A DNA stretch of 64,000 bases, taken from positions 62,001 to 126,000 of the forward strand of contig NZ_NPJA01000041.1 in assembly GCF_002251295.1 (NCBI RefSeq), written 5' to 3'. This document shows, one piece after another, positions 35,270-43,589 of the stretch (positions within the stretch are counted from its first letter, which is position 1; each line of letters starts with the position of its first letter). Below the pieces are notes generated by a model. The model did not search any database. It saw nothing but the letters and a program-made list of their open reading frames with translations, and was not told the origin of the DNA. This DNA comes from Prevotella sp. P5-50. Its GTDB lineage: Bacteria > Bacteroidota > Bacteroidia > Bacteroidales > Bacteroidaceae. Both the position numbers and the translations under genes were made by a program.

Positions 35270-35944
35270 ATGGATTACGATGTGAAAGGTCATCTTCGCG
35301 AGGTGCGCTCACGACTGCCCGAAGGAGTGTGTCTGGTGGCTATCAGCAAGTACCATCCCGTGGAGTATCTCCAGGCTGCCTACGAAGAAGGACAGCGCGT
35401 GTTTGGCGAAAGCCATGAGCAGGAGCTCCGACAGAAGGTGGAGGTGCTGCCCAACGACATACAATGGCATTTCATCGGACATCTGCAGACCAACAAGGTG
35501 AAATATATCGCTCCGTATGTGTCGATGATAGAAGCGGTGGATTCGCTCAAACTGCTCAAGGAAATAGAGAAGCAGGGTGCTAAAAACAACCGCGTGATTG
35601 ACGTGCTGCTCGAACTCCATATTGCCGAAGAGGAAACTAAATACGGACTGACACTCGATGCCTGTCGCCAACTGCTCGAAGAGGGCGAATGGCGCAATAT
35701 GGCGCATGTGCGCATCTGCGGTCTCATGATGATGGCTTCCTATGTGGAGGACGAAGCGCAGATACGCCAGGAATTTCGTACCGCACACAACTTCTTCGAT
35801 GAGGTGAAGCAACGCTATTTTGCTGAATCGCCATACTTCACACAGCGCTCATGGGGCATGAGCCACGACTATCCTATTGCCGTGGAAGAGGGAAGCACGA
35901 TGGTGCGCGTGGGTACTGCTATTTTCGGTCCAAGGGTCTATTGA
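35270..35944 (+). CDS. YggS-family pyridoxal phosphate-binding protein
   Basis: A single-domain PLP-binding TIM-barrel protein of 224 residues that keeps free PLP in balance and influences amino-acid pools. The PLP lysine is Lys27 in LVAISKYHP; other signatures are FGESHEQELRQK, WHFIGHLQTNKVKYI and the phosphate-binding SWGMSHDYPIAVEEGSTMVRVG. The frame extends upstream, but homology begins at 35270, right after the DUF4494 stop. Confidence 0.93.
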   Translation: MDYDVKGHLREVRSRLPEGVCLVAISKYHPVEYLQAAYEEGQRVFGESHEQELRQKVEVLPNDIQWHFIGHLQTNKVKYIAPYVSMIEAVDSLKLLKEIEKQGAKNNRVIDVLLELHIAEEETKYGLTLDACRQLLEEGEWRNMAHVRICGLMMMASYVEDEAQIRQEFRTAHNFFDEVKQRYFAESPYFTQRSWGMSHDYPIAVEEGSTMVRVGTAIFGPRVY

Positions 35945-35965
35945 CCACCTGGGAACAGCCCACGG

Positions 35966-36739
35966 TTATTGGTCGGACTTGAAATAATACTGGCCACGCT
36001 TCCGCGTAATGCTGCCGTAATTGATGGCATGCGTGGGACAATGGTGGTAACAAGACAAACAACAGGTGCATTGTCCGTTGTGTAACCACACGGGCGGTGC
36101 ACCTGCTATATCTCCCACAGGACAAACCTTGGCACAAAGACCACACTGGATGCAGGACTGACTATCGACGGTAAATTTGCGGTCGGTTATCATCCAACGG
36201 TTGAAAAACGCACCAATCACATAGGAATAGAGGCGGGGAGTGGCACCACGCTCCAGTTCGACAACACCGGTTTCGCAACGCTTGACGGTCTCGGCAATAC
36301 GCTCCACGACAGTGCGTGCCTCGGCAATCTTCTGATGCTCGCGCGCTGGTGTGTCGGTCAACATGAAAGGCAGGCAAACATAGGTTTCGGGCATGATGAC
36401 CGAAAACAAGGTGGAGGCATGGAAGCCCTTCTTCCGTAAGTCGTTGTTGAAGATGGTCATGGTCTCACCCGTGTCATCGCCACAGGTGGTGACGGCATAG
36501 GTGTAAGTGTTTGGAGAACAGGTGATCGCGACTCTCTCGATAAAGTTGCGCATGATGTGGGGCGGTTGCCATCCATGAGTGGGAAAACAAAAGCCTAAAC
36601 GCTCGTCGTGCTCCAACGTGTAGTGGAGAGCATTCTGTCTTAATGCTTGGGCAATATCCACCAAGCGCTCGCCCGTGGCTTGTGACAATTGTTGGGCAAC
36701 CCATCGGGTGTTGCCTGTTCCGGAGAAATAGAATATCAT
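35966..36739 (-). CDS. EFR1-type flavodoxin/ferredoxin fusion protein
   Basis: A 257-residue cytoplasmic electron carrier: an N-terminal flavodoxin-like domain (MIFYFSGTGNTRWVAQQL, with the FMN phosphate loop SGTGNT) and a C-terminal pair of 4Fe-4S clusters (CIQCGLCAKVCPVGDI and CTCCLSCYHHCPTHAI). Such EFR1 proteins are common in anaerobes, but the redox partner is unknown. The only sensible start is 36739, just 5 bases after the promoter box, so its mRNA may have no leader. It converges with the YggS-type gene and diverges from ftsY. Confidence 0.9.
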   Translation of the reverse strand: MIFYFSGTGNTRWVAQQLSQATGERLVDIAQALRQNALHYTLEHDERLGFCFPTHGWQPPHIMRNFIERVAITCSPNTYTYAVTTCGDDTGETMTIFNNDLRKKGFHASTLFSVIMPETYVCLPFMLTDTPAREHQKIAEARTVVERIAETVKRCETGVVELERGATPRLYSYVIGAFFNRWMITDRKFTVDSQSCIQCGLCAKVCPVGDIAGAPPVWLHNGQCTCCLSCYHHCPTHAINYGSITRKRGQYYFKSDQ

Positions 36740-36744
36740 GGGTG

Positions 36745-36752
36745 CAAAGGTA
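36745..36752 (-). promoter_or_regulatory. -7 promoter box almost touching the EFR1 start codon
   Basis: Reads TACCTTTG on the minus strand, then CACCC and ATG. A possible -33 TTG lies at 36776-36778 (spacing 23, slightly long). Confidence 0.5.
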
Positions 36753-36788
36753 ATGATTATTGATGTAAATGCGCACAATAATCGAATG

Positions 36789-37082
36789 TTTTTCTTGTAT
36801 TTCGCTCGGTTTGCACTACCTATGACCTGCGCTCTTAGGTAGGCTGCACCTCGGAAATAAAAGAAAAAATGTGTTTTTCTTTGTATTTCGCTCGGTTTGC
36901 ACTACCTTTGACCTGCGGTCTTAGGTACTCTCGCTCAATAATAAAAAAGAAAATTGCTTTTTCTTTTTGTATTCTGCTCGCTTAATCGTACCTTTGAGCT
37001 GCGCTCTTAGGTAGGCTGCACCTCGGAAATAAAAGAAAAAATGTGTTTTTCTTTGTATTTCGCTCGGTTTGCACTACCTTTG
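36789..37082 (+). repeat. Four tandem promoter units with an 86-bp period in front of ftsY
   Basis: The -7 boxes are at 36817 (TACCTATG), 36903, 36989 and 37075 (all TACCTTTG), exactly 86 bases apart. Each has TTG 19 bases before the box (36795, 36881, 36967, 37053), the Bacteroidetes -33/-7 spacing. The sequence between them (CTGCG(C/G)TCTTAGGTA, then GGCTGCACCTCGGAAATAA in units 1 and 3) is conserved to differing degrees. The last box is 22 bases before the ftsY ATG. Confidence 0.85.
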
Positions 37083-37103
37083 CAAAAAGAAAAATTAAAA
37101 ATC

Positions 37104-38060
37104 ATGGGAATATTTGGATTCTTTAATAAAGACAAAAAAGAAACACTGGACAAAGGTCTGCAGAAAACGAAAACAAGCGTGTTCGACAAACTGGCACGTG
37201 CAGTAGCTGGAAAATCAAAAGTCGATGACGATGTGTTAGACGACCTTGAAGAGGTGCTTATCACAAGCGACGTGGGAGTGGATACTACACTCAAAATCAT
37301 TGAGCGAATCGAAGAAAGAGTCGCTCGGGATAAATATGTCAGCACAAGTGAACTCAATGGAATACTCCGTGAAGAAATTGCTGCACTTCTCGCTGAAAAC
37401 AATACAGACGACAACGACTCGTGGGATCTGCCAACAGACCACAAACCCTATGTCATCCTCGTGGTGGGAGTCAATGGAGTGGGAAAAACCACTACCATCG
37501 GAAAACTCGCATGGCAATTCAAACAGGCGGGCAAGAAAGTGTATCTGGGAGCTGCGGATACCTTCCGCGCTGCTGCCGTAGAACAACTCTGCATCTGGGG
37601 AGAAAGAGTGGGAGTGCCCGTTGTCAAACAACAGATGGGAAGTGATCCTGCCAGTGTGGCGTTCGACACCATCAGTTCGGCTAAAGCCAATGGCGCAGAC
37701 GTGGTACTGATAGACACCGCAGGAAGACTACACAATAAAGTGGGTCTCATGAATGAGCTCAAGAAAATCAAAGACGTGATGAAGAAAGTGATGCCTGAAG
37801 CACCTGACGAGGTGATGCTGGTGCTCGACGGTTCTACAGGACAAAATGCCTTCGAACAGGCTAAGCAGTTCTCGGCAGTCACTCAAATCTCGTCACTCGC
37901 CATTACCAAACTCGACGGAACAGCAAAAGGAGGAGTGGTAATAGGTATCAGCGACCAACTCAAAGTGCCTGTGAAATATATCGGACTCGGAGAAGGTATG
38001 ACCGACCTCCAACTGTTTAATAAAACCCAGTTTGTAGATTCACTCTTTAAGCATGAATAA
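37104..38060 (+). CDS. ftsY: Signal recognition particle receptor FtsY
   Basis: The SRP receptor GTPase that brings ribosomes making membrane proteins to the translocon. The 318-residue product lacks a long acidic A domain and has the N domain (to about residue 105) and the G domain with GVNGVGKTTTIGKLA (G1), DTFRAAAVEQL (G2), LIDTAGRLHNK (G3) and ITKLDGTAKGG (G4). The ATG at 37104 follows the last of four tandem promoters. It overlaps rimO by 8 bases, so both and the following HU genes form one operon. Confidence 0.96.
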   Translation: MGIFGFFNKDKKETLDKGLQKTKTSVFDKLARAVAGKSKVDDDVLDDLEEVLITSDVGVDTTLKIIERIEERVARDKYVSTSELNGILREEIAALLAENNTDDNDSWDLPTDHKPYVILVVGVNGVGKTTTIGKLAWQFKQAGKKVYLGAADTFRAAAVEQLCIWGERVGVPVVKQQMGSDPASVAFDTISSAKANGADVVLIDTAGRLHNKVGLMNELKKIKDVMKKVMPEAPDEVMLVLDGSTGQNAFEQAKQFSAVTQISSLAITKLDGTAKGGVVIGISDQLKVPVKYIGLGEGMTDLQLFNKTQFVDSLFKHE

Positions 38061-39354
38061 AAAGAAGAAAACCATAGATTTCATCACCATGGGGTGCTCG
38101 AAAAATCTTGTTGACAGCGAGAACCTCATAGGACTCTTCGAAGCCAAAGGCTACGAGGTGACTCACGATAGTGAGCAACCTCAAGGAGATATTGTGGTCA
38201 TCAATACCTGTGGATTCATTGAAGATGCTAAGCAGGAAAGCATTGACGCAATACTCGAAATGGCACAGGCTAAAACGGAAGGACGACTCGAAAAACTCTT
38301 TGTCATGGGATGTCTTTCGGAACGATATCTGGCTGACCTTGAGGCGGAAATACCGGAAGTGGATGGATGGTATGGAAAATTCAACTACAAACAACTGTTG
38401 GCTGACCTGGAAGAGTCAATGCCGGATGGGGCACACAGACATCTTACTACTCCCAAACACTATGCGTATCTGAAAATAGCTGAGGGATGTGATAGAAACT
38501 GTGCATACTGCGCCATTCCCATTATCACGGGACGACACAAAAGCAGACCTATTGAGGAAATACTCGACGAGGTGAAATATCTCGTAAAACAAGGCGTGAA
38601 GGAGTTTCAGGTTATTGCACAGGAGTTGACCTACTATGGGGTGGATATTGACGGAAAGCAGCATATTGCCGAACTCGTGGAGAAAATGGCTGACATAGAA
38701 GGCGTGGAGTGGATCAGACTGCATTATGCCTACCCAGCACACTTCCCGTGGGAACTGCTGAAAGTGATGCGAGAGAAAAAGAATGTCTGCAACTACCTCG
38801 ATATTGCCCTGCAACACATCAGCGACAATATGCTCGACAGAATGCATAGACACGTCAGCAAGGAGCAAACCTATGAACTCATCAGAAAAATGAGAGAGGA
38901 AGTGCCGGGAATACACATCAGAACAACACTCATGGTGGGATTCCCTGGGGAAACAGATGAGGACTTCCAGGAACTCATCGAGTTTACCAAATGGGCACGA
39001 TTCGAAAGAATGGGGGCTTTTGCATACTCCGAAGAAGACGGAACATACTCGGCTAAACACTACAAAGACGATGTGCCGGACGACGTGAAGCAGAACCGAC
39101 TCGATAGACTGATGCGCATTCAACAGAATATTAGTGCAGAGGTGGAGGCGGAAAAGGTGGGTAAAATCATGCGCGTCATCATCGACAGAACAGAAGGGGA
39201 ATGGTATATTGCAAGAAGCGAATTCTGCTCACCAGAGGTTGACCCGGAGGTCCTGATACCAGTTAGCGAAACAGAATTGACAATCGGGGAGTTCTATGAT
39301 GTTCGGATTACCGACGCAGAGGAATTTGACTTATATGCAACAACACGACTATGA
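38053..39354 (+). CDS. rimO: Ribosomal protein S12 methylthiotransferase RimO
   Basis: A radical-SAM enzyme that puts a methylthio group on the Asp of ribosomal protein S12. The 433-residue product has the N-terminal domain with three Cys for the second cluster (MGCSKN, NTCGF, MGCLSERY), the radical-SAM CxxxCxxC in CDRNCAYC, and a C-terminal TRAM domain (about 370-433). This Cys spacing and QVIAQELTYYGVD point to RimO. It overlaps ftsY by 8 bases and the next gene by 4. Confidence 0.95.
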   Translation: MNKKKKTIDFITMGCSKNLVDSENLIGLFEAKGYEVTHDSEQPQGDIVVINTCGFIEDAKQESIDAILEMAQAKTEGRLEKLFVMGCLSERYLADLEAEIPEVDGWYGKFNYKQLLADLEESMPDGAHRHLTTPKHYAYLKIAEGCDRNCAYCAIPIITGRHKSRPIEEILDEVKYLVKQGVKEFQVIAQELTYYGVDIDGKQHIAELVEKMADIEGVEWIRLHYAYPAHFPWELLKVMREKKNVCNYLDIALQHISDNMLDRMHRHVSKEQTYELIRKMREEVPGIHIRTTLMVGFPGETDEDFQELIEFTKWARFERMGAFAYSEEDGTYSAKHYKDDVPDDVKQNRLDRLMRIQQNISAEVEAEKVGKIMRVIIDRTEGEWYIARSEFCSPEVDPEVLIPVSETELTIGEFYDVRITDAEEFDLYATTRL

Positions 39355-39635
39355 ACAATAAGGAATTTATCAGCATGCTGTCACAGCGCACTGGTTACGA
39401 CCAGAGAATCACCCAGAAACTCGTGAGTAATATCGTTACTGCCATGAGCGACGCCTTCGTGGATGACAACAGCGTGGTGGTGCCCAATTTCGGACTCTTT
39501 GAAACGAAAAAGAAAATGGAGCGCATCATGGTCAATCCTGCATCGGGAGTACGTATGCTTGTACCACCTAAACTGGTGCTGACATTCAAGCCTACACAAA
39601 CCTGGAAAGAAAAACTGAAAGGAGACAGACTATGA
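39351..39635 (+). CDS. HU-family DNA-binding protein
   Basis: A 94-residue histone-like protein of the HU/IHF fold. The helical N-terminus (NNKEFISMLSQRTGYDQRIT) and the strand VVVPNFGLFETKKK are typical, with the DNA-binding arm near GVRMLVPPKL. It begins in the rimO stop (ATGA overlap) and overlaps the next gene by 4 bases, so the stoichiometry with that larger HU-like protein may be set by coupling. The two could form a heterodimer. Confidence 0.88.
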   Translation: MNNKEFISMLSQRTGYDQRITQKLVSNIVTAMSDAFVDDNSVVVPNFGLFETKKKMERIMVNPASGVRMLVPPKLVLTFKPTQTWKEKLKGDRL

Positions 39636-40900
39636 ACAAACTCACACTCAACAATATTGCCAAGGTGTTGGTCGAAAAAAACGGATTGGAACCTAAAGAG
39701 GCCATGATGTTTACTACGGCTATGTTCGATCTGATTCACGACAGACTCAACGAAGAGGGAATTGTCAAGGTGAAGGGACTCGGCACATTCAAAATGATAC
39801 GGGTAGAAGCAAGAGAGAGTATCAATGTCAGAACCGGTGAACGTGTGTTGATAGACAGTCATGCAAAAATTACATTCACACCCGATGCGGTGATGAAGGA
39901 ACTGGTCAACAAACCTTTCTCGCAATTTGAAACCGTTGTGCTTAACGATGATGTTGAGTTTACCGACATGAAGAGTGAAGAAACTACCGACGAAACAAAT
40001 AACTCTGAACAATCGGAATCCTTGGTTGATGTTGTAAGTGAAGGGGGAACGCCTGAACCTGCTCCTGAACCTGCTCCAGAGCCAGTTGCCGAAGTTGCTC
40101 CCGAACCTGCTCCGGAAGTTGCTCCAGAGCCAGTTGCCGAAGTTGCTCCCGAACCTGCTCCGGAACCTGCTCCCGAGCCAGTTGCCGAACCTACTCCTGA
40201 ACCAGCTCCAGTAGTTGCTCCCGAGCCAGTTGCCGAAGTTGCTCCTGAACCAACTCCCGTAGTTGCTCCCGAGCCAACCCGAGAGGTTCCCGAACCTACA
40301 GTACCTTCTGCCGATGAGGAATCGGAAGAAAATACATCAGCTGTGCAGACATGCTACGAAGAAGATGAAGAAGAATCGCATTGGCATCGCAATATTGGTT
40401 GGGCATTCTTGGTCTTGGTGCTGATGGCAGCATCGGCAGTAGGCGGCTACTTATATGGTGTCGGACAAATTCCAAGTCAGACAGCAATGGCTGATACAGT
40501 TTCTGCGGTCAAGGTTAATCCTGTTGTGACAGACACATTGGTAAACGATAGTCTGAAAGCCGACTCGGTTGCCGTTAAGACCGAGGCAAAGCACGAAGAT
40601 AAGGCAGCTTCAGAAGAACAGCCTCAAGAGAAAACAAGTCAGAATCTGCATGACAAATATGCGGAGATGGACGCCCGTGTGCGTACAGGAGCATACAAAA
40701 TAACCGGACTGGACAGAGAAGTCAAGGTACGCGCTGGAGACAACTTAAAACGCATAGCACGGCGTGAACTCGGAAGCGACGATATGGTGTGCTATATTGA
40801 GGTGTTCAACAAAATGAATGCAAGTGCTGAACTCAAAGAGGGGCAGACCATCAAGATTCCTGCTTTGAAACTGAAGAAAAAGAAACAGCGAGACGATTAA
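39632..40900 (+). CDS. HU-like domain fused to Pro-rich linker, membrane segment and LysM-like domain
   Basis: A 422-residue protein with an unusual order. Residues 1-92 are HU/IHF-like (NNIAKVLVEKNGLEPKEAMMF, VKGLGTFKMIRVEARESINV). Residues 140-224 are PEPAPEPV-type repeats. One membrane segment lies at about 255-276 (IGWAFLVLVLMAASAVGGYLYG). Then comes a charged linker, and a LysM-like end at 365-412 (VRAGDNLKRIARRELG, EGQTIKIPALK). If the HU end is inside, the LysM end is in the periplasm and could touch the cell wall. It is the last gene of ftsY-rimO-HU-HU/LysM. Confidence 0.85.
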   Translation: MNKLTLNNIAKVLVEKNGLEPKEAMMFTTAMFDLIHDRLNEEGIVKVKGLGTFKMIRVEARESINVRTGERVLIDSHAKITFTPDAVMKELVNKPFSQFETVVLNDDVEFTDMKSEETTDETNNSEQSESLVDVVSEGGTPEPAPEPAPEPVAEVAPEPAPEVAPEPVAEVAPEPAPEPAPEPVAEPTPEPAPVVAPEPVAEVAPEPTPVVAPEPTREVPEPTVPSADEESEENTSAVQTCYEEDEEESHWHRNIGWAFLVLVLMAASAVGGYLYGVGQIPSQTAMADTVSAVKVNPVVTDTLVNDSLKADSVAVKTEAKHEDKAASEEQPQEKTSQNLHDKYAEMDARVRTGAYKITGLDREVKVRAGDNLKRIARRELGSDDMVCYIEVFNKMNASAELKEGQTIKIPALKLKKKKQRDD

Positions 40901-40976
40901 AAACAGGCCACAACACGAGCACAGAATGTTGTCAGGCCTAAAAGGATAACGTTAACAAATAGAAAGGATTAGCCTT

Positions 40977-43187
40977 ATGGGAGACAAAATCGATTTCACA
41001 ACACAAGAGAAAGATACGTCAATGACGCTCTACAATTTGTTGCGCAAAGAAATAGCTACATCGCTCAAAGAGGGTGATGAAGAGAAAATGCGGCAAAAAA
41101 TCACATGGCTGATAGAGTCGAAGGAACTGCAACGTGACGTGTTTGGATTGAATCCCGTAATGCTGGCCTTTCAGACCGCTAAACTGATAGTAGAGGAAAT
41201 AGGACTGAAACGCGATGCGGTACTCGCTGTGTTGCTCAACCCGTGTGTGGAGTGTGGACTCATCACACCGGAAGAAACAGAAAAAGAGTTTGGGACTGCC
41301 GTGTTCCGCATTCTACGAGGACTGAAACGTATCAAAGAACTCTATCTGAAGAATCCTGTGATAGAAACAGAAAACTTCAGAAACCTCTTACTGTCCTTTG
41401 CGGAAGATATGCGCGTCATACTGATTATGATTGCCGACAGAGTGAACCTCATGAGGCAAATACGGGACGCTCAGGATAAAGAACTGCAACGAGAAGTCAG
41501 CGAAGAGGCCATATATCTCTATGCGCCACTCGCACATAAACTCGGTCTCTATAAACTCAAAAGTGAACTCGAAGACATGTCGCTCAAATATCTTGAGCAC
41601 GATGCGTATTATTATATTCGAGAAAAACTCAACGAAACGAAAGAAAAACGAGATGCGTATATTGCTGACTTCATCAAACCTATCAGCGATAAACTGAAAG
41701 AGGCGGGGATGAGCTTCCATATTAAAGGACGCACAAAATCCATACATTCTATTTGGCAAAAAATGAAGAAACAGCAATGTGACTTCGAGGGTGTTTATGA
41801 CCTCTTTGCCATACGCGTCATCCTTGACTCACCACTCGAAAAGGAAAAAATGCTTTGTTGGCAGGTCTATTCGATCGTGACGGATATGTATCAGCCAAAC
41901 CCCAAAAGACTGCGTGACTGGCTGAGCGTGCCGAAGTCAAACGGATACGAAAGTCTGCATATCACCGTGCTCGGACCGGACAAGAAATGGGTGGAGGTGC
42001 AGATTCGAACCGAACGCATGGATGAAGTGGCGGAACGTGGTGTGGCGGCACACTGGAGATACAAAGGAATAAAAGGGGAAAGCGGACTCGACGAATGGCT
42101 GACGAATGTCAGAAAGATGCTTGAGACAAGTGACGGAGTAGAGGCCATGGACCAGTTTAAAATGGATCTCTACGAAGATGAAGTCTTTGTCTTTACACCG
42201 AAAGGTGATCTCTATAAATTCCCGAAAGGGGCAACAGTTCTTGATTTCGCCTATCACATACACTCTAAGATAGGAAACGCATGTACTGGAGCACGCATCA
42301 ATAATAGGGTGGTGACCATACGTCAGCAGCTGAGAAGCGGAGACCAGGTGGAAATCATCACATCGACGAATCAGAAACCAAGACAGGAGTGGCTCAATAT
42401 TGTAAAAACATCAAGGGCCAAATCGAAAATCAGACTGGCGCTGAAAGAAACCCAGGTGAAAGAGGGACTCTTTGCCAAGGAGATGCTGGAAAGAAAGTTT
42501 AAAAACAGAAAACTGGAGTTGGAAGACTCTACCATGCAGCACCTCATCAAAAAACTGGGATTCAAAGAGGTTAGCGACTTTTACAAGCAGATTGCTGATG
42601 GGTTGCTTGATGTCAACTCCGTCATAGATAAATATGTGGAAATCCAGCAGGGAGAACAGCCTGTCACAGGAAATAATGTGGCACAGACTGCTGCCGACTT
42701 CGTGTTGGACAATACTCATCTGCATCAAGATGCCATACAAAGTGACGTGCTTGTTATCGACCGAAATCTCAAAGGAGTGGATTATCAGCTTGCACGCTGT
42801 TGTCAACCGATTTATGGAGACAAGGTGTTTGGTTTTGTAACCGTCACAGGAGGTATCAAGATTCACAGGGAGGATTGCCCCAATGCACCAGAGATGCGCA
42901 AACGTTTCGGATATCGTATCGTGAAAGCTAAATGGAGCGGAAAGGGGGCCTCGCAGTACACCATTACACTTCGGGTGATAGGAAACGATGATATTGGTAT
43001 TGTGAACAATCTCACCAACATCATCTCGCGTGAAGAGAAACTGGTGTTGAGAGGTATCAATATCGACTCACACGATGGTCTCTTTAGTGGAAGTCTGGTG
43101 GTCATGCTGGACGACACGACACGGTTGGAAGCACTAATAAAAAAGCTTCGCACCGTGAAAGGTGTGAAGCAAGTGGAACGCATTTGA
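40977..43187 (+). CDS. relA: RelA/SpoT-family (p)ppGpp synthetase with degenerate hydrolase domain
   Basis: It makes the starvation signal (p)ppGpp. The 736-residue product has the full long-Rel layout: an N-terminal hydrolase-like domain (about 30-190), a synthetase domain (about 230-380: YDLFAIRVIL, RLRDWLSVPKSNGYESLH, VEVQIRT), TGS (about 400-465, DEVFVFTPKGDLYKFPKGAT), helical and zinc-finger-like parts (LARCCQPIYGDKVFGFVT) and an ACT domain. In the hydrolase domain the HD motif (LLHD) reads LLNPC at 86-90 and the ED motif is gone, so it should only synthesise. A second homolog elsewhere would be needed for breakdown. It has its own leader of 76 bases after the LysM gene. Confidence 0.92.
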   Translation: MGDKIDFTTQEKDTSMTLYNLLRKEIATSLKEGDEEKMRQKITWLIESKELQRDVFGLNPVMLAFQTAKLIVEEIGLKRDAVLAVLLNPCVECGLITPEETEKEFGTAVFRILRGLKRIKELYLKNPVIETENFRNLLLSFAEDMRVILIMIADRVNLMRQIRDAQDKELQREVSEEAIYLYAPLAHKLGLYKLKSELEDMSLKYLEHDAYYYIREKLNETKEKRDAYIADFIKPISDKLKEAGMSFHIKGRTKSIHSIWQKMKKQQCDFEGVYDLFAIRVILDSPLEKEKMLCWQVYSIVTDMYQPNPKRLRDWLSVPKSNGYESLHITVLGPDKKWVEVQIRTERMDEVAERGVAAHWRYKGIKGESGLDEWLTNVRKMLETSDGVEAMDQFKMDLYEDEVFVFTPKGDLYKFPKGATVLDFAYHIHSKIGNACTGARINNRVVTIRQQLRSGDQVEIITSTNQKPRQEWLNIVKTSRAKSKIRLALKETQVKEGLFAKEMLERKFKNRKLELEDSTMQHLIKKLGFKEVSDFYKQIADGLLDVNSVIDKYVEIQQGEQPVTGNNVAQTAADFVLDNTHLHQDAIQSDVLVIDRNLKGVDYQLARCCQPIYGDKVFGFVTVTGGIKIHREDCPNAPEMRKRFGYRIVKAKWSGKGASQYTITLRVIGNDDIGIVNNLTNIISREEKLVLRGINIDSHDGLFSGSLVVMLDDTTRLEALIKKLRTVKGVKQVERI

Positions 43188-43214
43188 CCGAAACAGCATC
43201 CTGGAAAACAAGGT

Positions 43215-43589
43215 TCAGTTTTCTTTGAATGCCACAATGTGTGTCAGGTCGGCGTTGAGATAATAAGTGTCGGAACATTCCAATGTGTCAACATAATATT
43301 TCACACGGGTGATGAATAATTTGCGGGTGGGATTGCCATCCGCATATTTTATGCCCTTCTTGTAGCGTTGACCTCCATCTGCCGCCTTGTTGCGCATCTT
43401 CTGGATGACGTCGTTGGTAAGTAGAAATGTAGAGTCAATGTCTGTGAAGCGACGGGCATTGATGCTGACCTCATCTTTCATGTTCTTATCCATGAAGTCC
43501 TCCACCAAGGCCTCAGCCTCGTGCTGTTGCCCACAAGATGTGAGTAACAGCACGAGTGAGACTATTGTAATGGATAATGACTTGATCAT
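43215..43589 (-). CDS. Small hypothetical lipoprotein
   Basis: A 124-residue protein with a lipoprotein signal peptide (MIKSLSITIVSLVLLLTSCG, Cys19) and a compact mature part (AEALVEDFMDKNMKD, then ITRVKYYVDTLECSDTYYLN) that I cannot assign to a named family. It is translationally coupled to pepD by a 4-base overlap. Confidence 0.78.
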   Translation of the reverse strand: MIKSLSITIVSLVLLLTSCGQQHEAEALVEDFMDKNMKDEVSINARRFTDIDSTFLLTNDVIQKMRNKAADGGQRYKKGIKYADGNPTRKLFITRVKYYVDTLECSDTYYLNADLTHIVAFKEN

